Below are positions 1 to 12,800 of a stretch of 64,000 nt of DNA, one piece after another. The position numbers and the translations under genes are program-made. The stretch's first letter is position 1. Each line of letters begins with the position of its first letter. The notes beneath the pieces were generated by a model, which did no database searches, had not been told where the DNA came from, and saw nothing but the letters and a program-made list of their open reading frames with translations. The DNA is from Limnomonas spitsbergensis. Its lineage: Eukaryota > Chlorophyta > Chlorophyceae > Chlamydomonadales. Location: assembly GCA_037349105.1 (NCBI GenBank), contig JAYJMM010000124.1:1336501-1400500 (forward strand). Direction: 5' to 3'.

Positions 1-53
1 CACGGCCTGGGAGTCCGCTGTCGGGGCGGCCCAGCAGCCTGCTTGTGGGTGGG
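1..53 (+). CDS. Possible end of an upstream exon
   Basis: The first 53 bases are open in all three forward frames and end at GGTGGG followed by GTGAGT, a good donor. If the exon at 889 begins in phase 0, only frame 3 would join (it would end in a complete codon). This may be an earlier exon of the same gene, but there is no protein similarity to support it. Confidence 0.2.
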
Positions 54-888
54 GTGAGTCGTGCCTTCTCAACGAGCCTGAAGGGCCTGACAGAACTGAG
101 ACGGGTGAGAGAGAGAGAGAGACGGGGGGTCGTTAGCCGGTAGCCCCTGGCTCAGGTTTTGGTTATGGCTCAGGTTTTGGTTATGGCTCAGGTTTTGATT
201 CTGACTCCGGTTTTGATTCTGACTCGGGTTTTGGTTATGGCTCAGGTTTTAGTTGATGGTTGAGTACAGGGAGAAAGGAAAGTATGCCTCGCATGGGCAT
301 GAGAGCTAAAGGAACAGTGTGGCATGGGCTGTGGCCGCATCCTTAACCATCGTAACAAGACGCGCCATAAAGTGTGCGGCTAAGTGTGAAGTGTTAAGGG
401 CTTAGGGTATAGGGCTAAGATCAAGGTTGAGGTTTTACCAACGCCTTCCTCCACCCGACCCCACCCGGTTAATTTGACGCTACCTCCCTCGGGTATGAAT
501 CCATTGTTTACCTAATGCTTCCCACCGGCCCCACTTTTTACATAAAATAAAATAAACATATAATAAACATAAATAAACATAAAATAAACATAAAATAAAC
601 ATAAAATAATCATAAAATAAACATAAAATAAACATAAACTCCGCATTTCAGCTTCAAACTGGCGCTGACAATTATGTGTGTCTTTCTGCAAATGAACCCC
701 TCACCCCCAATTTATGTTAATTCTTTTAGGAAGGCAATTATATATATTGTACCGTTGATTTGATCATGGGTTCATTAAGGTATGCAGGCGGCAGCATGGT
801 AGGACCATTCACTGCACACTGCGAGGGGCCATGTGGGCCCTCGCGCCAGTACTGTGACCGCTCACTTATCATTTGTTTGATAATGCAG
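54..888. repeat. Intron or 5' flank: AT-rich and short tandem repeats
   Basis: Positions 157-253 repeat an 18-base unit of the type GGCTCAGGTTTTGGTTAT. Positions 541-645 repeat AAATAAACAT in a strongly AT-rich block. Positions 300-352 hold one diverged member of the dispersed family whose tandem form is at 39.8 kb. Positions 770-840 are a decayed copy of the start of exon 889-1031 (shared TGCAGRCGRCAG and GGCCATGTGGGCC). Confidence 0.6.
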
Positions 889-3800
889 ACGACAGTGGGG
901 AGGGACCATTCGCCGGACCCCGGCTTCGACGCACCGCGTGTGGCCATGTGGGCCCACGTGCCAGGCGCTAAGATCTACCAAGACATGCCTATTTACACGC
1001 TGCCCAGCGGGGAGGGGGCGTACCTGTACAGGTGAAATTGGGTGCATTTATTAGAGCTATTTGAATCATGTACGCCAGGTGGCGTGAATTGGGGTGATGA
1101 GTGGAGGAGGGAGGGGCATATGCCCATTAACACGCTGCCCAGCGGGGAAGGGACGCCCTCACTTCTGCAGGGGAAAGTCAATATTCATACCGGTATGTAA
1201 ACAATACCGTACCGTAAGGGAGGGGGGGGGGAGGAATAGAGCTAACACCTCATACCCTAGGATAAGTATGAATTCATTTCATTGGCTTCCTTCCCATCTC
1301 CACGCTACCTAGCGGACAGGGGGCTTCCTTGTACTGGTAGTGCAATACACATGAACATACTGTATGCACTGTATGTACTGTGTGTACTGTGTGAACTGCC
1401 TGTACTGTGTGTATTGCATGTACTATATGTACTGCATACTGGAGATTCTAAGTCCATGGACCCCAACTCGGCCTTTCCGTTACTTCTCACATTTCTCACC
1501 CTTTCTTACTCTTTGCAGATTTTGATGCTCCCGCTCAATCTTTCTCACTCTTCTGACATTTCCCACATTGTAGTAATCGTTATCACTCTCCATACACCAC
1601 AAGGCGCACGCAGATGAGGTCAGGGCCCACACTTCATCTCTCCGCTATGCCCCACTCTTCTCGACCCTTTCCCACCCCTCCTCACTCTTTGCATCACTTG
1701 ATGCCCTCGCTCTCACTCTTTCCGCACCGTAAAACGCTATCGGACGAGGCCAAGGACACACACTCAGCCTCTCAAATTTCTCCATCACGTTCCTCCAACT
1801 CCCACTTTTACCCACTCGTTCTCACTCTCCACACATGTTAGATCCAATATCAGGATATGACTCTTTATCACTCTCCAGGCAGCGCAAGACGCGCGTGGAC
1901 GAGGTCAAGGACCCACACGAGCTTGACGTAGGGTTAGGGTTTGGCGGCGGCGGCCCCAGCAGCCTCGGAATCAGCAGCCTGACCATTGAGCTTGTCAAGG
2001 AGGTAGCGGACCTGCCGTTGGTTCCCGAGCTGCCTCAGGTATGGTCACCTTCCTCCATCATTTTCAGTCCCCGGGGGAAGGGGGGGGAGGGGTCGGCAGC
2101 CTGGTCGTTGAGCGTATCAAGGAGGAAGCGGTTTTGCTGAGGGTTGTTGTGACAAAGTTATGTCAACCACCACACAAGGGTACAGGGTTAAGGGTAGAAA
2201 GGGGGGGGGGGGTGAATTTCCAGGTCCTGGAGCCGATCAAAGATGCAGCAGGCCCGCCTTGGGTGCCCGAGCAGCTGCCTCAGGTAAGGACAGCTGGATA
2301 CAGGGGAAGCAGTCATGACGTCAGAAGTGCACCATGCATGATACGGCTCAAGCTTAGATGCATTGTACTGCCATGGTAGAACGACAAGGAAAGATACAGG
2401 CTTTAGTCAGAGTTCAATCGGCCCTGCCCGGTACAATCAACGTAGCTAATTGCACCGCGGCGGATACCCCGCCTCTACCGTTAGGAGACCCCAATTGAAG
2501 TATTGAACGCTATCATGCGTGTTAGAGTGATAGATAAAAGGGGCAATAAATTTATTTGTAAACTCCCTTATTACATATATATCGAAATACTGGTCAAGGG
2601 AGTGTATATCGTGCCCAGGCCTTGGAGTGAATCAGATCTCAGATCCCGGGTTCTAGATCCTAGATCCTTGGTCCAGGGTCCAGGGACCGCCGCGCCTTGG
2701 ATCCAAGGTGCTCTTCCCAGTTTTGGAGCAGGTGTTGCGGATGGCCTGTCAGGTGTTTAACTTGTGTGAAAGTGTGTAAACTCCCTTCACACCCTCCCCC
2801 GATCCAGATCCTGGATCCTGAGCTGCCGCGCCTTGGATCTAAGAAGCTGCTGCCTGTTTTGAAGCTCTTGTCCCTAGTGGCCTGTCTAATGTCAAGTGTG
2901 TGATCTTGTGTGAACTCCTTCCACACCTCCCCATTGATCCAGATCCTGGATCCTCATCCGCCGCAACCTGGATCTAAGATGCTTCCGCCCGTTTCGGAGC
3001 TCATGTCCCTAGTGGCCTGCCTAGTGCCCAAAGACATCGGCGACCCATCCATTAAAGAGCGCTACCTTTCAGTGCGGAAGGTGAGCTTGAGTTTAAAAGC
3101 TTGAAATGAACTGCAATCTCTGAACCCTCATGGTCCCCTCTGTTAAAGAGAAGTCTTTAGTGCAGAAGGTGCTCTTGAGGTTTAAAGGGCATAAAACAAA
3201 CTTCAAACGCTTAACCCCAAACCCTTACGGACCTCTATCCCTGCCTATTGCGCAGCCTTTGGTCAGTCACTTCAGCACACGGGTCAAATATGGTACATTA
3301 TGGTATGGGGCATGAAAGGAACTTCAAACGCTTTACCCTGAACCCGCACCAACCCCTCTTAAATAGTGCGAAAAGTGGGCTTCAAGAGTACATGCTTAAA
3401 AAAAGATTGGCCATGAACCCTAAACCCTAAACCCTCCCGGAGGTGACCGACCCCTCTGTTGAGGGATAAGGGGTATGTTTCCGTTTGAGCCCTGGACCCT
3501 AAACCCTGCACCCTTACGCCCTGAAACCTATATCCCTGAACCCTATACCTGCCTATCGCGCACCTTTTGGTCAGTCACTTCAGAGCACTGCTTATATATG
3601 GCACAGTATAGAATGTGGCACCATCTGTGAGTTCACTCCAATGAGTTCACTCCTTATAATCACGTAGCAGGCCCTATTAAGTAATATTATATTCCTCCAT
3701 CTCATAATTTACCGTTTGCTTTTTAAGTCCCTGAATTAATTGAATTGGTCTGTCGACACTTTAGATTTGATTCGCCTTCCCTCGGGTACGCGCAAATGAT

Positions 3801-6800
3801 TTATTTTCATGCGTCTGCCCTCAGGACAGACTTTCGACCAAAACTCTAAATTTCTGGCTGGAACCTGCGTTGACAATCGATGTCTAGTATAGCAGCATGT
3901 TCATGCATCCCTCTACCCTAACCAAAGAGTGAATTATGAGGGATGACAAATCAAATATACGGTACTTTTGCTGTGCAGCGATGGCAGCTGATTGAATATA
4001 CTAGGCCTAACTTGTAAATTCGCTCGACCAACTAACCGCACACCCCTCGTTCATTTGTTTCTGTGCACTGCTAATATATCACTACCGTACTGCTAATATA
4101 CAGAAACTGTGCTGCTAATATACCGGTACAGCACTGCTAATATGCCGGTACTGTACTGCTAATATACCGGTACAGCACTGCTAATATGCCGGTACTGTAC
4201 TGCTAATATACCGGTACAGCACTGCTAATATGCCGGTACTGTACTGCTAATATACCGGTATGGTACTGCCCCGCAACCCACGCTGTGCAGCGGTGGCAGC
4301 TGGAGGAATCCGTTTTCTCGATCAAGCCGCAAGAGAACGACTCCCGCGGATACGTGGACCACATGGACATTGAGGCCGATGTTTTCGACGCGGACTGGAA
4401 GCAGTGCTGTGAAAAGTCTCGGTTCAAGAAACTGGTGGGTGACGTTTTGTGAAGTTGTGTGGAGGGTAGGAGGAGGGGTGTGGGAGGGACGTGTGTGGAA
4501 GGGGGTGTGGGGGTAAAATGGGGTTGGGGGGAGGGGTGTGTGGAAGCAGTGCAGTGCAAAGTCCTGGTTCAAGAAACTGGTGGGTAGGAGGAGGGGTGTG
4601 GGAGGAGGTGTGTGTGGAAAGGGGGCGGGGGAGGGAAAGGTGTGTGTGCATGTGTGAATTTCAGGAGGCGATGCTGAATGAAATAATCTTAAAGGTTTAT
4701 GAGGAGAAGCTTTCCCGCGGGTACGAAGACTGCACGGGCAGTGAGGAGGACGATATTTTATATGCAGACTGGAAGCAGTGCTGCAGAGGTGCTGCAGAGG
4801 TGCTGCAGAGGTGCTGCAGAGGTGTTGTCTGTCTGGGATGGTCTTTGACGAGGTGTGAACAGGGTTGAGGTGTGGATATGGCTTGGGTTTGGAATGTGTG
4901 GATGTGGTGAATGTGTGGATATGGTTCAGATGTGGATGTGCTTGACTGTGAGTGTGCATGACTGTGTTTTTTCAATAGGTCGACAAGCATCCAAAAGGGT
5001 AGATTGGGTGTGGAAATGGTGTAAGTGTGGATAGGTGTGGCTGAGTGTGACCATGTGATGTGTGCTGGTGGACGAGGACACCAAAGGGTGGCGCAGGTGT
5101 GGACACGTGTGAGTCAGTATAATCATGTGATGTGTTGAAATGGTCAATCCCGACAAGGGCAACAAAGGTGTGGACAGGTTTGAGAGGTGGATATGTGTGA
5201 CTGAGTGTGACCATGTGGTGTGTGCAGGTGGACACGTATGCCAAAGGGGAGCTTTTGATACAGCTTCAAGACGGCTTGCGTGCAAGGTATGGTTGTGGGT
5301 AGGGGGAGATTCATGAAACCCAAACCCTAAACCCTGAAACATACAATCCTAAACCCTGAAATCCCAAACCCTTCACTTTGATACATCTTCAAGACGGGTT
5401 GCGAACAAGGAATGGATATGGGGAGTTTTCTGAAACCCCAAACCCTAGGGTAGGGGTAGGGGGGTTTCATGAAACCCCAAACCCTAGGATATGGATGTGG
5501 GGAGTTTCATGAAACCCCAAACCCTAGGGTAGGGGTAGGGGGAGTTTCATGAAACCCCAAACCCTAGGGTAGGGGTAGGGGGAGTTTCATGAAACCCCAA
5601 ACCCTAAGGTAGGGGTAGGGGGAGTTTCATGAAACCCCAAACCCTAGGGTAGGGGTCGGGGGAGTTTCATGAAACCCCAAACCCTAGGGTAGGGGTCGGG
5701 GGAGTTTCATGAAACCCCACACCCTAGGGTAGAGGTAGGGGGAGTTTCATGAAACCCCAAACCCTAGGATATGGATGTAGGGTGTTTTCTGACACCCCAA
5801 ACCCTAGGATATGGGTAGGGGGAGTTTTCTGACACCCCATACCCTAGGATATGGATGTGGGGAGTTTCATGAAACCCCACACCCTAGGGTAGGGGTAGGG
5901 GGAGTTTCATGAAACCCCAAACCCTAGGGTAGAGGTAGGGGGAGTTTTATGACACCCCACACCCTAGGGTAGGGGTAGGGGGAGTTTTCTGACACCCCAA
6001 ACCCTAGGGTAGGGGTAGGGGGATTTTCTGACACCCCACAACCTAGGGTAGGGGTAGGGGGATTTTCTGACACCCCACAACCTAGGGTAGGGGTAGGGGG
6101 AGTTTCATGAAACCCCAAACCCTAGGGTAGGGGTTGGGGGAGTTTCATGAAACCCCAAACCCTAGGGTAGGGGTAGGAGGAGTTTTCTGACACCCCACAC
6201 CCTTAACTTTCGACCAAAAGTCTCGATCATTGACTGAAAACTGGCAATTTATAATCTTTTTATGGTATTCGTGGATCCTTCCACACCCCAAAGAATGTAA
6301 TCTCTGAGGGAAAGCAAATCGAATATACGGTGCACCCATGACAACCTGAAGCCTGGAAATTTGATGCATATGAGCTGGCACAGACGAATGATGCACACAT
6401 AGAATGAATTTGCAATGAACGCGATTCGAATCCAAATTCAGGCTCAATACATTCAGAATATGCAAGCAGGGACAAACCAATGCTGCGTGTGCTGGACGTC
6501 TTTGTTTGACCTGAAAACAACACTAACAATATGTGAAGCATGGGCGCAAGCACAAGCAGATGTTGCGCACACTTGATTGCCTCAAATCAAACGAGATTCA
6601 ACGGACTTGAAGCATGTGAGCAGGCACAAGCAGATGTTGCGCGTGTTTGATAACTTCGATTTAAGCAAGATTCCAATTCAGGTCCAACTGATTTGGTGCA
6701 TGTACGCAGGCACAAGCAGATGCTGCGCATACCGGTACTTGATAACTTCGATTCAAGCCAAATTCAAATTCAACTGATTTGGTGTGCAGGCACAAGCAGA

Positions 6801-9800
6801 TGTTGCGCGTGTTTGACTACTTTGCGTCCCTGGGCACCGGTGACATATTCGCGATCAAGGTGCGCTAGGGATTTGAGGGCCAAGTGTTCAGCTTTTTGTT
6901 CAAGGTGCAACAGGTTTGAGGGTCGAGGGTTCAGCCTTTCCTGTAAGTTGCGCCAGGTTTGAGGGTTTAGGGTTCAGATTTCGTTCAAGGTGCGCCAGGT
7001 TTCAGGCTTCAGGGTTTAGGGCTCGTTTTTTTCCCATCAAGGTGCGCTAGGGTGTGGAGTGTAGGGTTTAGGTTGAGTAATAATGGTATCGGTCCGGGAA
7101 ATGAATCATGGGAAACGCTGGGCATCGGTGACATATCCGCAATTAAGGTGTGCCAGATTTTAAAGTTAGCTTTTCTATGAAAATGCGCTTGAGTTTAGTT
7201 TTTTTGTTTGGAGGGTGTGAAGGGCAGAGGGGTTTTGATGCGCTAGGATTAAGCCTTTTGATCCAGCAGCGGGGGAGTGCGCTAGGGTCAAGGGTGCGCT
7301 AGGGTCAAGGGTGCGCTAGGGTCAAGGGTGCGCTAGGGTCAAGGGTGCGCTAGGGTCAAGGGTGCGCTAGGGTCAAGGGTGCGCTAGGGTGCGCTAGGGT
7401 CAAGGGTGCGCTAGGGTCAAGGGTGCGCTAGGGTCAAGGGTGCGCTAGGGTCAAGGGTGCGCTAGGGTCAAGGGTGCGCTAGGGTGCACTAGGGTCAAGG
7501 GTGTCTGATTTAGCGTCCAGCTTTTCGATGAAGGTGCGCTAGAATTACTCGGGAATGGGGTTCAGCCTTTTGAGGAATGGTGAGGTAGGGTTTTGTGTTT
7601 AGGGTTCATTCTTTTCGTTATGGCACGCTAGGGTTTAGTTTAACGGGTCCAGCCTATTGATCCAGGTACGCTAGGGTTTTAGGGATTAGGGTTCAGCCTG
7701 TCGATCAGGGTGCATCAGGGTTCGAAGTATTCAAGTGTGTCCTCCGTTGCTTATTCCATTATCTTCCTCACTAAACTCTCTGCATATATCACGTTCATCC
7801 AGAGGAAGCTGCCGCCATGTGAGCGACTCGGGTAACCCCCTCGTGATTTTACCTTATTGCTTGTCCCGGTTTACTTATTCCATACTTATTCCGTTCCCCT
7901 TCCCAGTTGAACTCCCTTGGGATCATTCCACACGGCTTGTCCCGGTTTACTTATTCCATACTTATTCCATACTTACTCCATTCCCCTTCCCAGTTGAACA
8001 TCCTTCGGATCAATCCACATTGCTTGTCGCGGTTTATCCCCCCTCCCCCCCCCAGCTGAACTCTTGGGGAGAACTTATGCGGCAAACACAGATTGCTGAC
8101 GAGGGCTCGAGTAACTGCAGGCTCTCAGATCTTGACCGGATATTGTGAGTGCATTGATTCAAAGGGTTTGAGGGCATCGAATCCAGGGTACCAGATCCAG
8201 GGTACCAGATCCAGGGTACCAGATCCAGGGTACCAGATCCAGGGTACCAGATCCAGGGTACCAGATCCAGGGTACCAGACCCAGGGTACCAGATCCAGGG
8301 TACCAGATCCAGGGTACCAGATCTAGGGCACCAAATCCAGGGTACCAAGTCCAGGATACGAATGATGTTTGGTAAAGGATCTAGGACAAAGGATCTAGGG
8401 TACATTATCTAGGGTATATGATCCAGGGTAAAGGATCTAGGATATATGGATGCATGATCTAGGGTACATGATCTGGGGTATGCGATATAGGGTATATGAT
8501 GTATGGTATACAAATGTATGATCTAGGGTACATGATATAGGGTACATGATCTATGGTATACAAATGTATGATCTAGGGTACATGATATAGGGTACATGAT
8601 CTATGGTATACAAATGTATGATCTAGGGTACATGATATAGGGTACGTGATGTATGGTATACAAATGCATGATATTGGGTACAGGATCTAGGGCACAAGCA
8701 GTAGGCTATAGGATCTGTGGTACAGGATCTAGGCTATATGATGTAGGGTCCACACTCACATGCACTCACACTCACACTCACTCTCACACCCACTCTCGCG
8801 CTTAATCAGTATAAATACTTCCTCTTACTGCCTCCCCCTTCCCTCACGTCCACACTCCCCACCCCGCCTCTCCTTCCTCTACTGATGCAGCCTTGCCACC
8901 AATTTCGAGGAGGATAAGAACTCTGAAGCGAGCAAGAATAATCTGGACAATGCACTCATGCGCTGCGAGTACCTGGAGGTGGGTGCGGGCAGGCGGGTAA
9001 GCATGGGGTGGTCGGTGGATGTTTGGTGAGTGGATGAAAGTTGAGTGGATAGTGAGTGGATGGTGAGTGGGTGGTAGGTGGATTGTGTGAGGATAGTGAG
9101 TGGTGGATTGTAGGGGAGTGGATGGGTGGTGGATGGTAGTCAGCTTTTGAGTGGATATTGAGTGGATCGTGGACACTTAGCTCCAGGCTTGCAAACTGCA
9201 AGGAACGCTTAACACCGCGACTTGTTTAATTTTGACCGCCCTCATGCTCTTCAGGCTATTGCATGTGGGGCGTTGCGTGTGGGTACTTAGCTCTGGGCAC
9301 GGAAACTGCAAGGCAACCTAAATTAAATGCCATGTTCCTGTTTAGTGGATGCTCCGTCGTGCTCTTCTCCTCTCCGGGCATTGATATGTGGGCGGCTGGT
9401 AAGTGGAGACTTAGCTCTGGGCGAGAAAACAGGCAGGCAGACTAATTGATATGCACTGTTTTGTATGCTACCCTTTCACTCTTCAAGCTATTGTGTGGCC
9501 ATCACAAAAGTTTTAGAGAGTAACGTTCATATTTTATTTGCATTACACTTCCATTATACTCGTCTTTCATGTGTATTACACTTGATCACACTAAACCATG
9601 GTGGATGGTGGATGGTGGGTGGACACTTGCAGCTGCAGGCTTGAAAACTTTATGGGCACCTACTGGTAAATTCCACTCTAAGTTTTGTTTATTCTGTTAT
9701 ATTCTGTTATATTTTGTTATATTCTGTTATATTTTGTTATATTCTGTTATATTTTGTTATATTCTGTTATATTTTGTTATATTCTCTAGAGCTATTCAGG

Positions 9801-12800
9801 CCATGGTGTACGTGTCACCGTTATTAAATCGTTTTGTATTAAGTTGTTCAAGTGGCATGCCTCGTTTTGTTTTTTATGCCCCCCCTGCTCTCCAGGCCAT
9901 GGTGCGTGTCGCCATCACTAAATTTCTGGAGAGCAACACACATGCCAAGAAGAAGAAAAAGAAAGCTGCGCAACCTGCGCAACCTGCGGCAACGGCGGCA
10001 GCTGTAGCCGTGGCAGCGGCAGCAGGTGAGGGGGAGGGATTGTGTTTGCGTGTGGGGTGGGGGGTGGGACGGGATCACTGCTGTAATAGCAGCAGCGGCG
10101 GCGGCGACAGAAGCAGCGGCAGCAGCAGCGGTGGTAGGTGAGGGGAAATGGATTGTGTCTGTGTGGGTTGGGTTGGGGGTGGGCGGGGGGTAATTGGGGT
10201 CAACGCAGCAACAGGAGCAGTAGCAACAACAACAGCAACAGCAGTAGCAACAGCAGCAGCAACAACAGCATCAAAAGCAGCAGCACGGATGACAAGAAGG
10301 AAGCTGTGCAAACTGTAGCAGCAGTAGCAGGTGAGGGGGAAACGATCGTTTGTGTGTGGGGGGGGGAGGGAATAAGAGCAGCAACAGTAACAGAGGTGGC
10401 ATTGGCAGCAGCGATAGCAATAGCAGAAGCAGAAGCAATAGCAGAAGCAATAGCAGCAGCACACGTGTCAGGGAGAATGCTGTGCAAACCACGGCAACAG
10501 CAACAATAAAAGCAACAGGGGCAGCAGCAGCGTCGGCAGCAGGTCAACCCCTCACCCCTCACCAATCAACCCCCATCCCTCAATCCTCACCCCCCCTCTC
10601 AACCCTCACCCGCCACCCCTCAACCCTCAACCCCCCCTCTCAACCCTCAACCCCCACCCCTCAACCCTCACCCCACCCCTCAACCGCCATTCCTCCCCAC
10701 TCAACACTCAACCCCCATCCCTCAACCCCCATCCCTCAACCCCCACCCCTCAACCCCCATCCCTCAACCCCCACCCCTCAACCCCCATCCCTCAACCCCC
10801 ATCCCTCAACCCCCACCCCTCAACCCCCATCCCTCAACCCCCACCCCTCAACCCTCACCCCTCAACCCCCACCCCTCAACCCCCATCCCTCAACCCCCAC
10901 CCCTCAACCCCCATCCCTCACCCCCCACCCCACAACCCTCACCCCTCAACCCCCACCCCTCAACCCTCACCCCTCAACCCCCACCCCTCAATCCCCATCC
11001 CTCAACCCTCAACCCCCCACCCCCCACCCCTCACCCCCACCCCTCACCCCCCACCCCTCAACCCCCATCCCTCAACCCCCACCCCTCAACCTCAACCCCT
11101 CAACCCCCACCCCTCAACCCCCATCCTTCAACCCCCACCCCTCAACCCCCACCCCTCAACCCCCACCCCTCAACCCCCACCCCTCAACCCCCACCCCTCA
11201 ACCCCCACCCCTCAACCCTCACCCCTCACCCCCCCACCGTCAACCCTCAACCCTCAACCCTCAACCCCCACCCTCAACCCCTCAACCCTCAACCCTCACA
11301 CCTCTCAAGCCTTTCACCCCCCAACCCTCACCTCTCACCCCATCGACCCCCCCCCCCCCTCAACCCTCAACTCTCATACACCCCAACCCTCAACCCTCAA
11401 CCCCCACCCCTCAGCCCTCAGCCCTCAATTCTCAACCCCCACCCAGCAACCCTCACCCCCCTCACCCCTCACCCCTCACCCCTCACCCCTCACCCCTCCA
11501 TCCCCTCACCCCTCACCTGCCAATACTGAATCCTCACCCCCTTAACCCCCCAGCTGGTGATCCTTCTGAAGCGGTTCTAGAGCAGCCGTTGTCCCTGCAT
11601 CAACAGCTGGCCCTGATGGGGCCTTGCAAGGACGCTGCTGATGCTGCTGTCAGGCTGATTGACTTCTTCATACTGCCTCGAGTGCCTCCAGAGGCGTTGG
11701 TGAGTCGGGAGTTCAGGGATTAGGGGCAGGCCTTGCCAGGATGCTGCTGAGGCTGCTGTCAGGCTGGTTGGCATTTTCATACTGCCTCGAGTGCCTCCAG
11801 AGGCATTGGTGAGTGGGGAGTTGAGGGTTTAGGGTTTAGGGACAGGCCTTGCTATGATGCTGCTGATGCTGCTGCCAGGCTGATTGACTTCATACTGCCA
11901 CAAGTGCCTCCAGAGGCTTTGGTGAGTGGGAAAAAGGGTTAGGGTAGGGGAAGGGGGAGGGGGTAGCGGAAGGCCTAACATGGACGCTGCAAGGCCACTA
12001 TCAGGCCTCAACCCTGAACCCTAAACCATAAACCTTAAACCCTAAACCCTAAACCCTAACTTGGACGCTGCTGAGGTCACTGTCAGGCGGGCTGACTTCT
12101 TTGTCCAATCATTAGTACCCCCAGAAAGCCTTTCGTGAGCTCAAACCTCGGGTTTTATAGAGGTGGGTTTAGGTTAGATCTTGCAGATCGACAGTTGCTT
12201 TTTACGTAACAGCTGCTGCTCTGATGTAACTCCTGCAGGTCGATAGTCACGTGTTTAGTAACTGCTACGAGCCTGGTTGTAACTCCTGGGTTTCATCTCC
12301 CACAGATGGACAGGAACAGCTTGTGTAACTCCTGCTGGTCTAATGTAACTCCTGCAAATCGACAGGAACATGCTCCGTAACTGCTTCAAACCTGGTTGCA
12401 GCTTACGAGATTTGTGTCTCCTGCCCACCAACGGTTATGTGTTATGTAACTGCTACCAGTTTGGTGTAACTGCTCCCAAACAGATGTAACTGCTCGTGTA
12501 CGGATGTAACTGCTCCCGGATAGATGTAACTGCTCCCCATCTCATGTAACTCCTGCAGATCGACAGTAACATGTTCCGTAACGAGCGGATGTACAGCGAG
12601 GACGTGGATATTCTGTTGAAGGAGAAGCGGCCGATCCTCAGGTCCATCTTCGACCATTACCGACAGCTGGCCGGGGCTAGGGACGACCAGTGGGTGCCAA
12701 GGGGGAGAAATCACAAATCCTTAAACCAGAACCTGAAATGCTAGATCTTGAACCCTGGACCTTGAATCCTGGACGCACATGTTACAGCTTCGATGATCTC

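Noticed and set aside
1928..1965. A tiny intron GTAGGG...CCCCAG inside exon 1879-2038
   Set aside because: Removing it from the GAC/GTAGGG donor to any nearby AG gives an immediate stop (CATTGA) or loses the frame that continues to 2038.
4225..5342. His/Pro/Thr-rich minus-strand frames up to 244 codons
   Set aside because: Antisense of exons and TGTGGA-type repeats of gene 1; no family motif.
10350..11723. 457-codon Pro/Ser/Thr-rich frame
   Set aside because: Translation of the CCCTCAACCCCCA array running into exon 11554-11699; the exon is real, the rest is intron.
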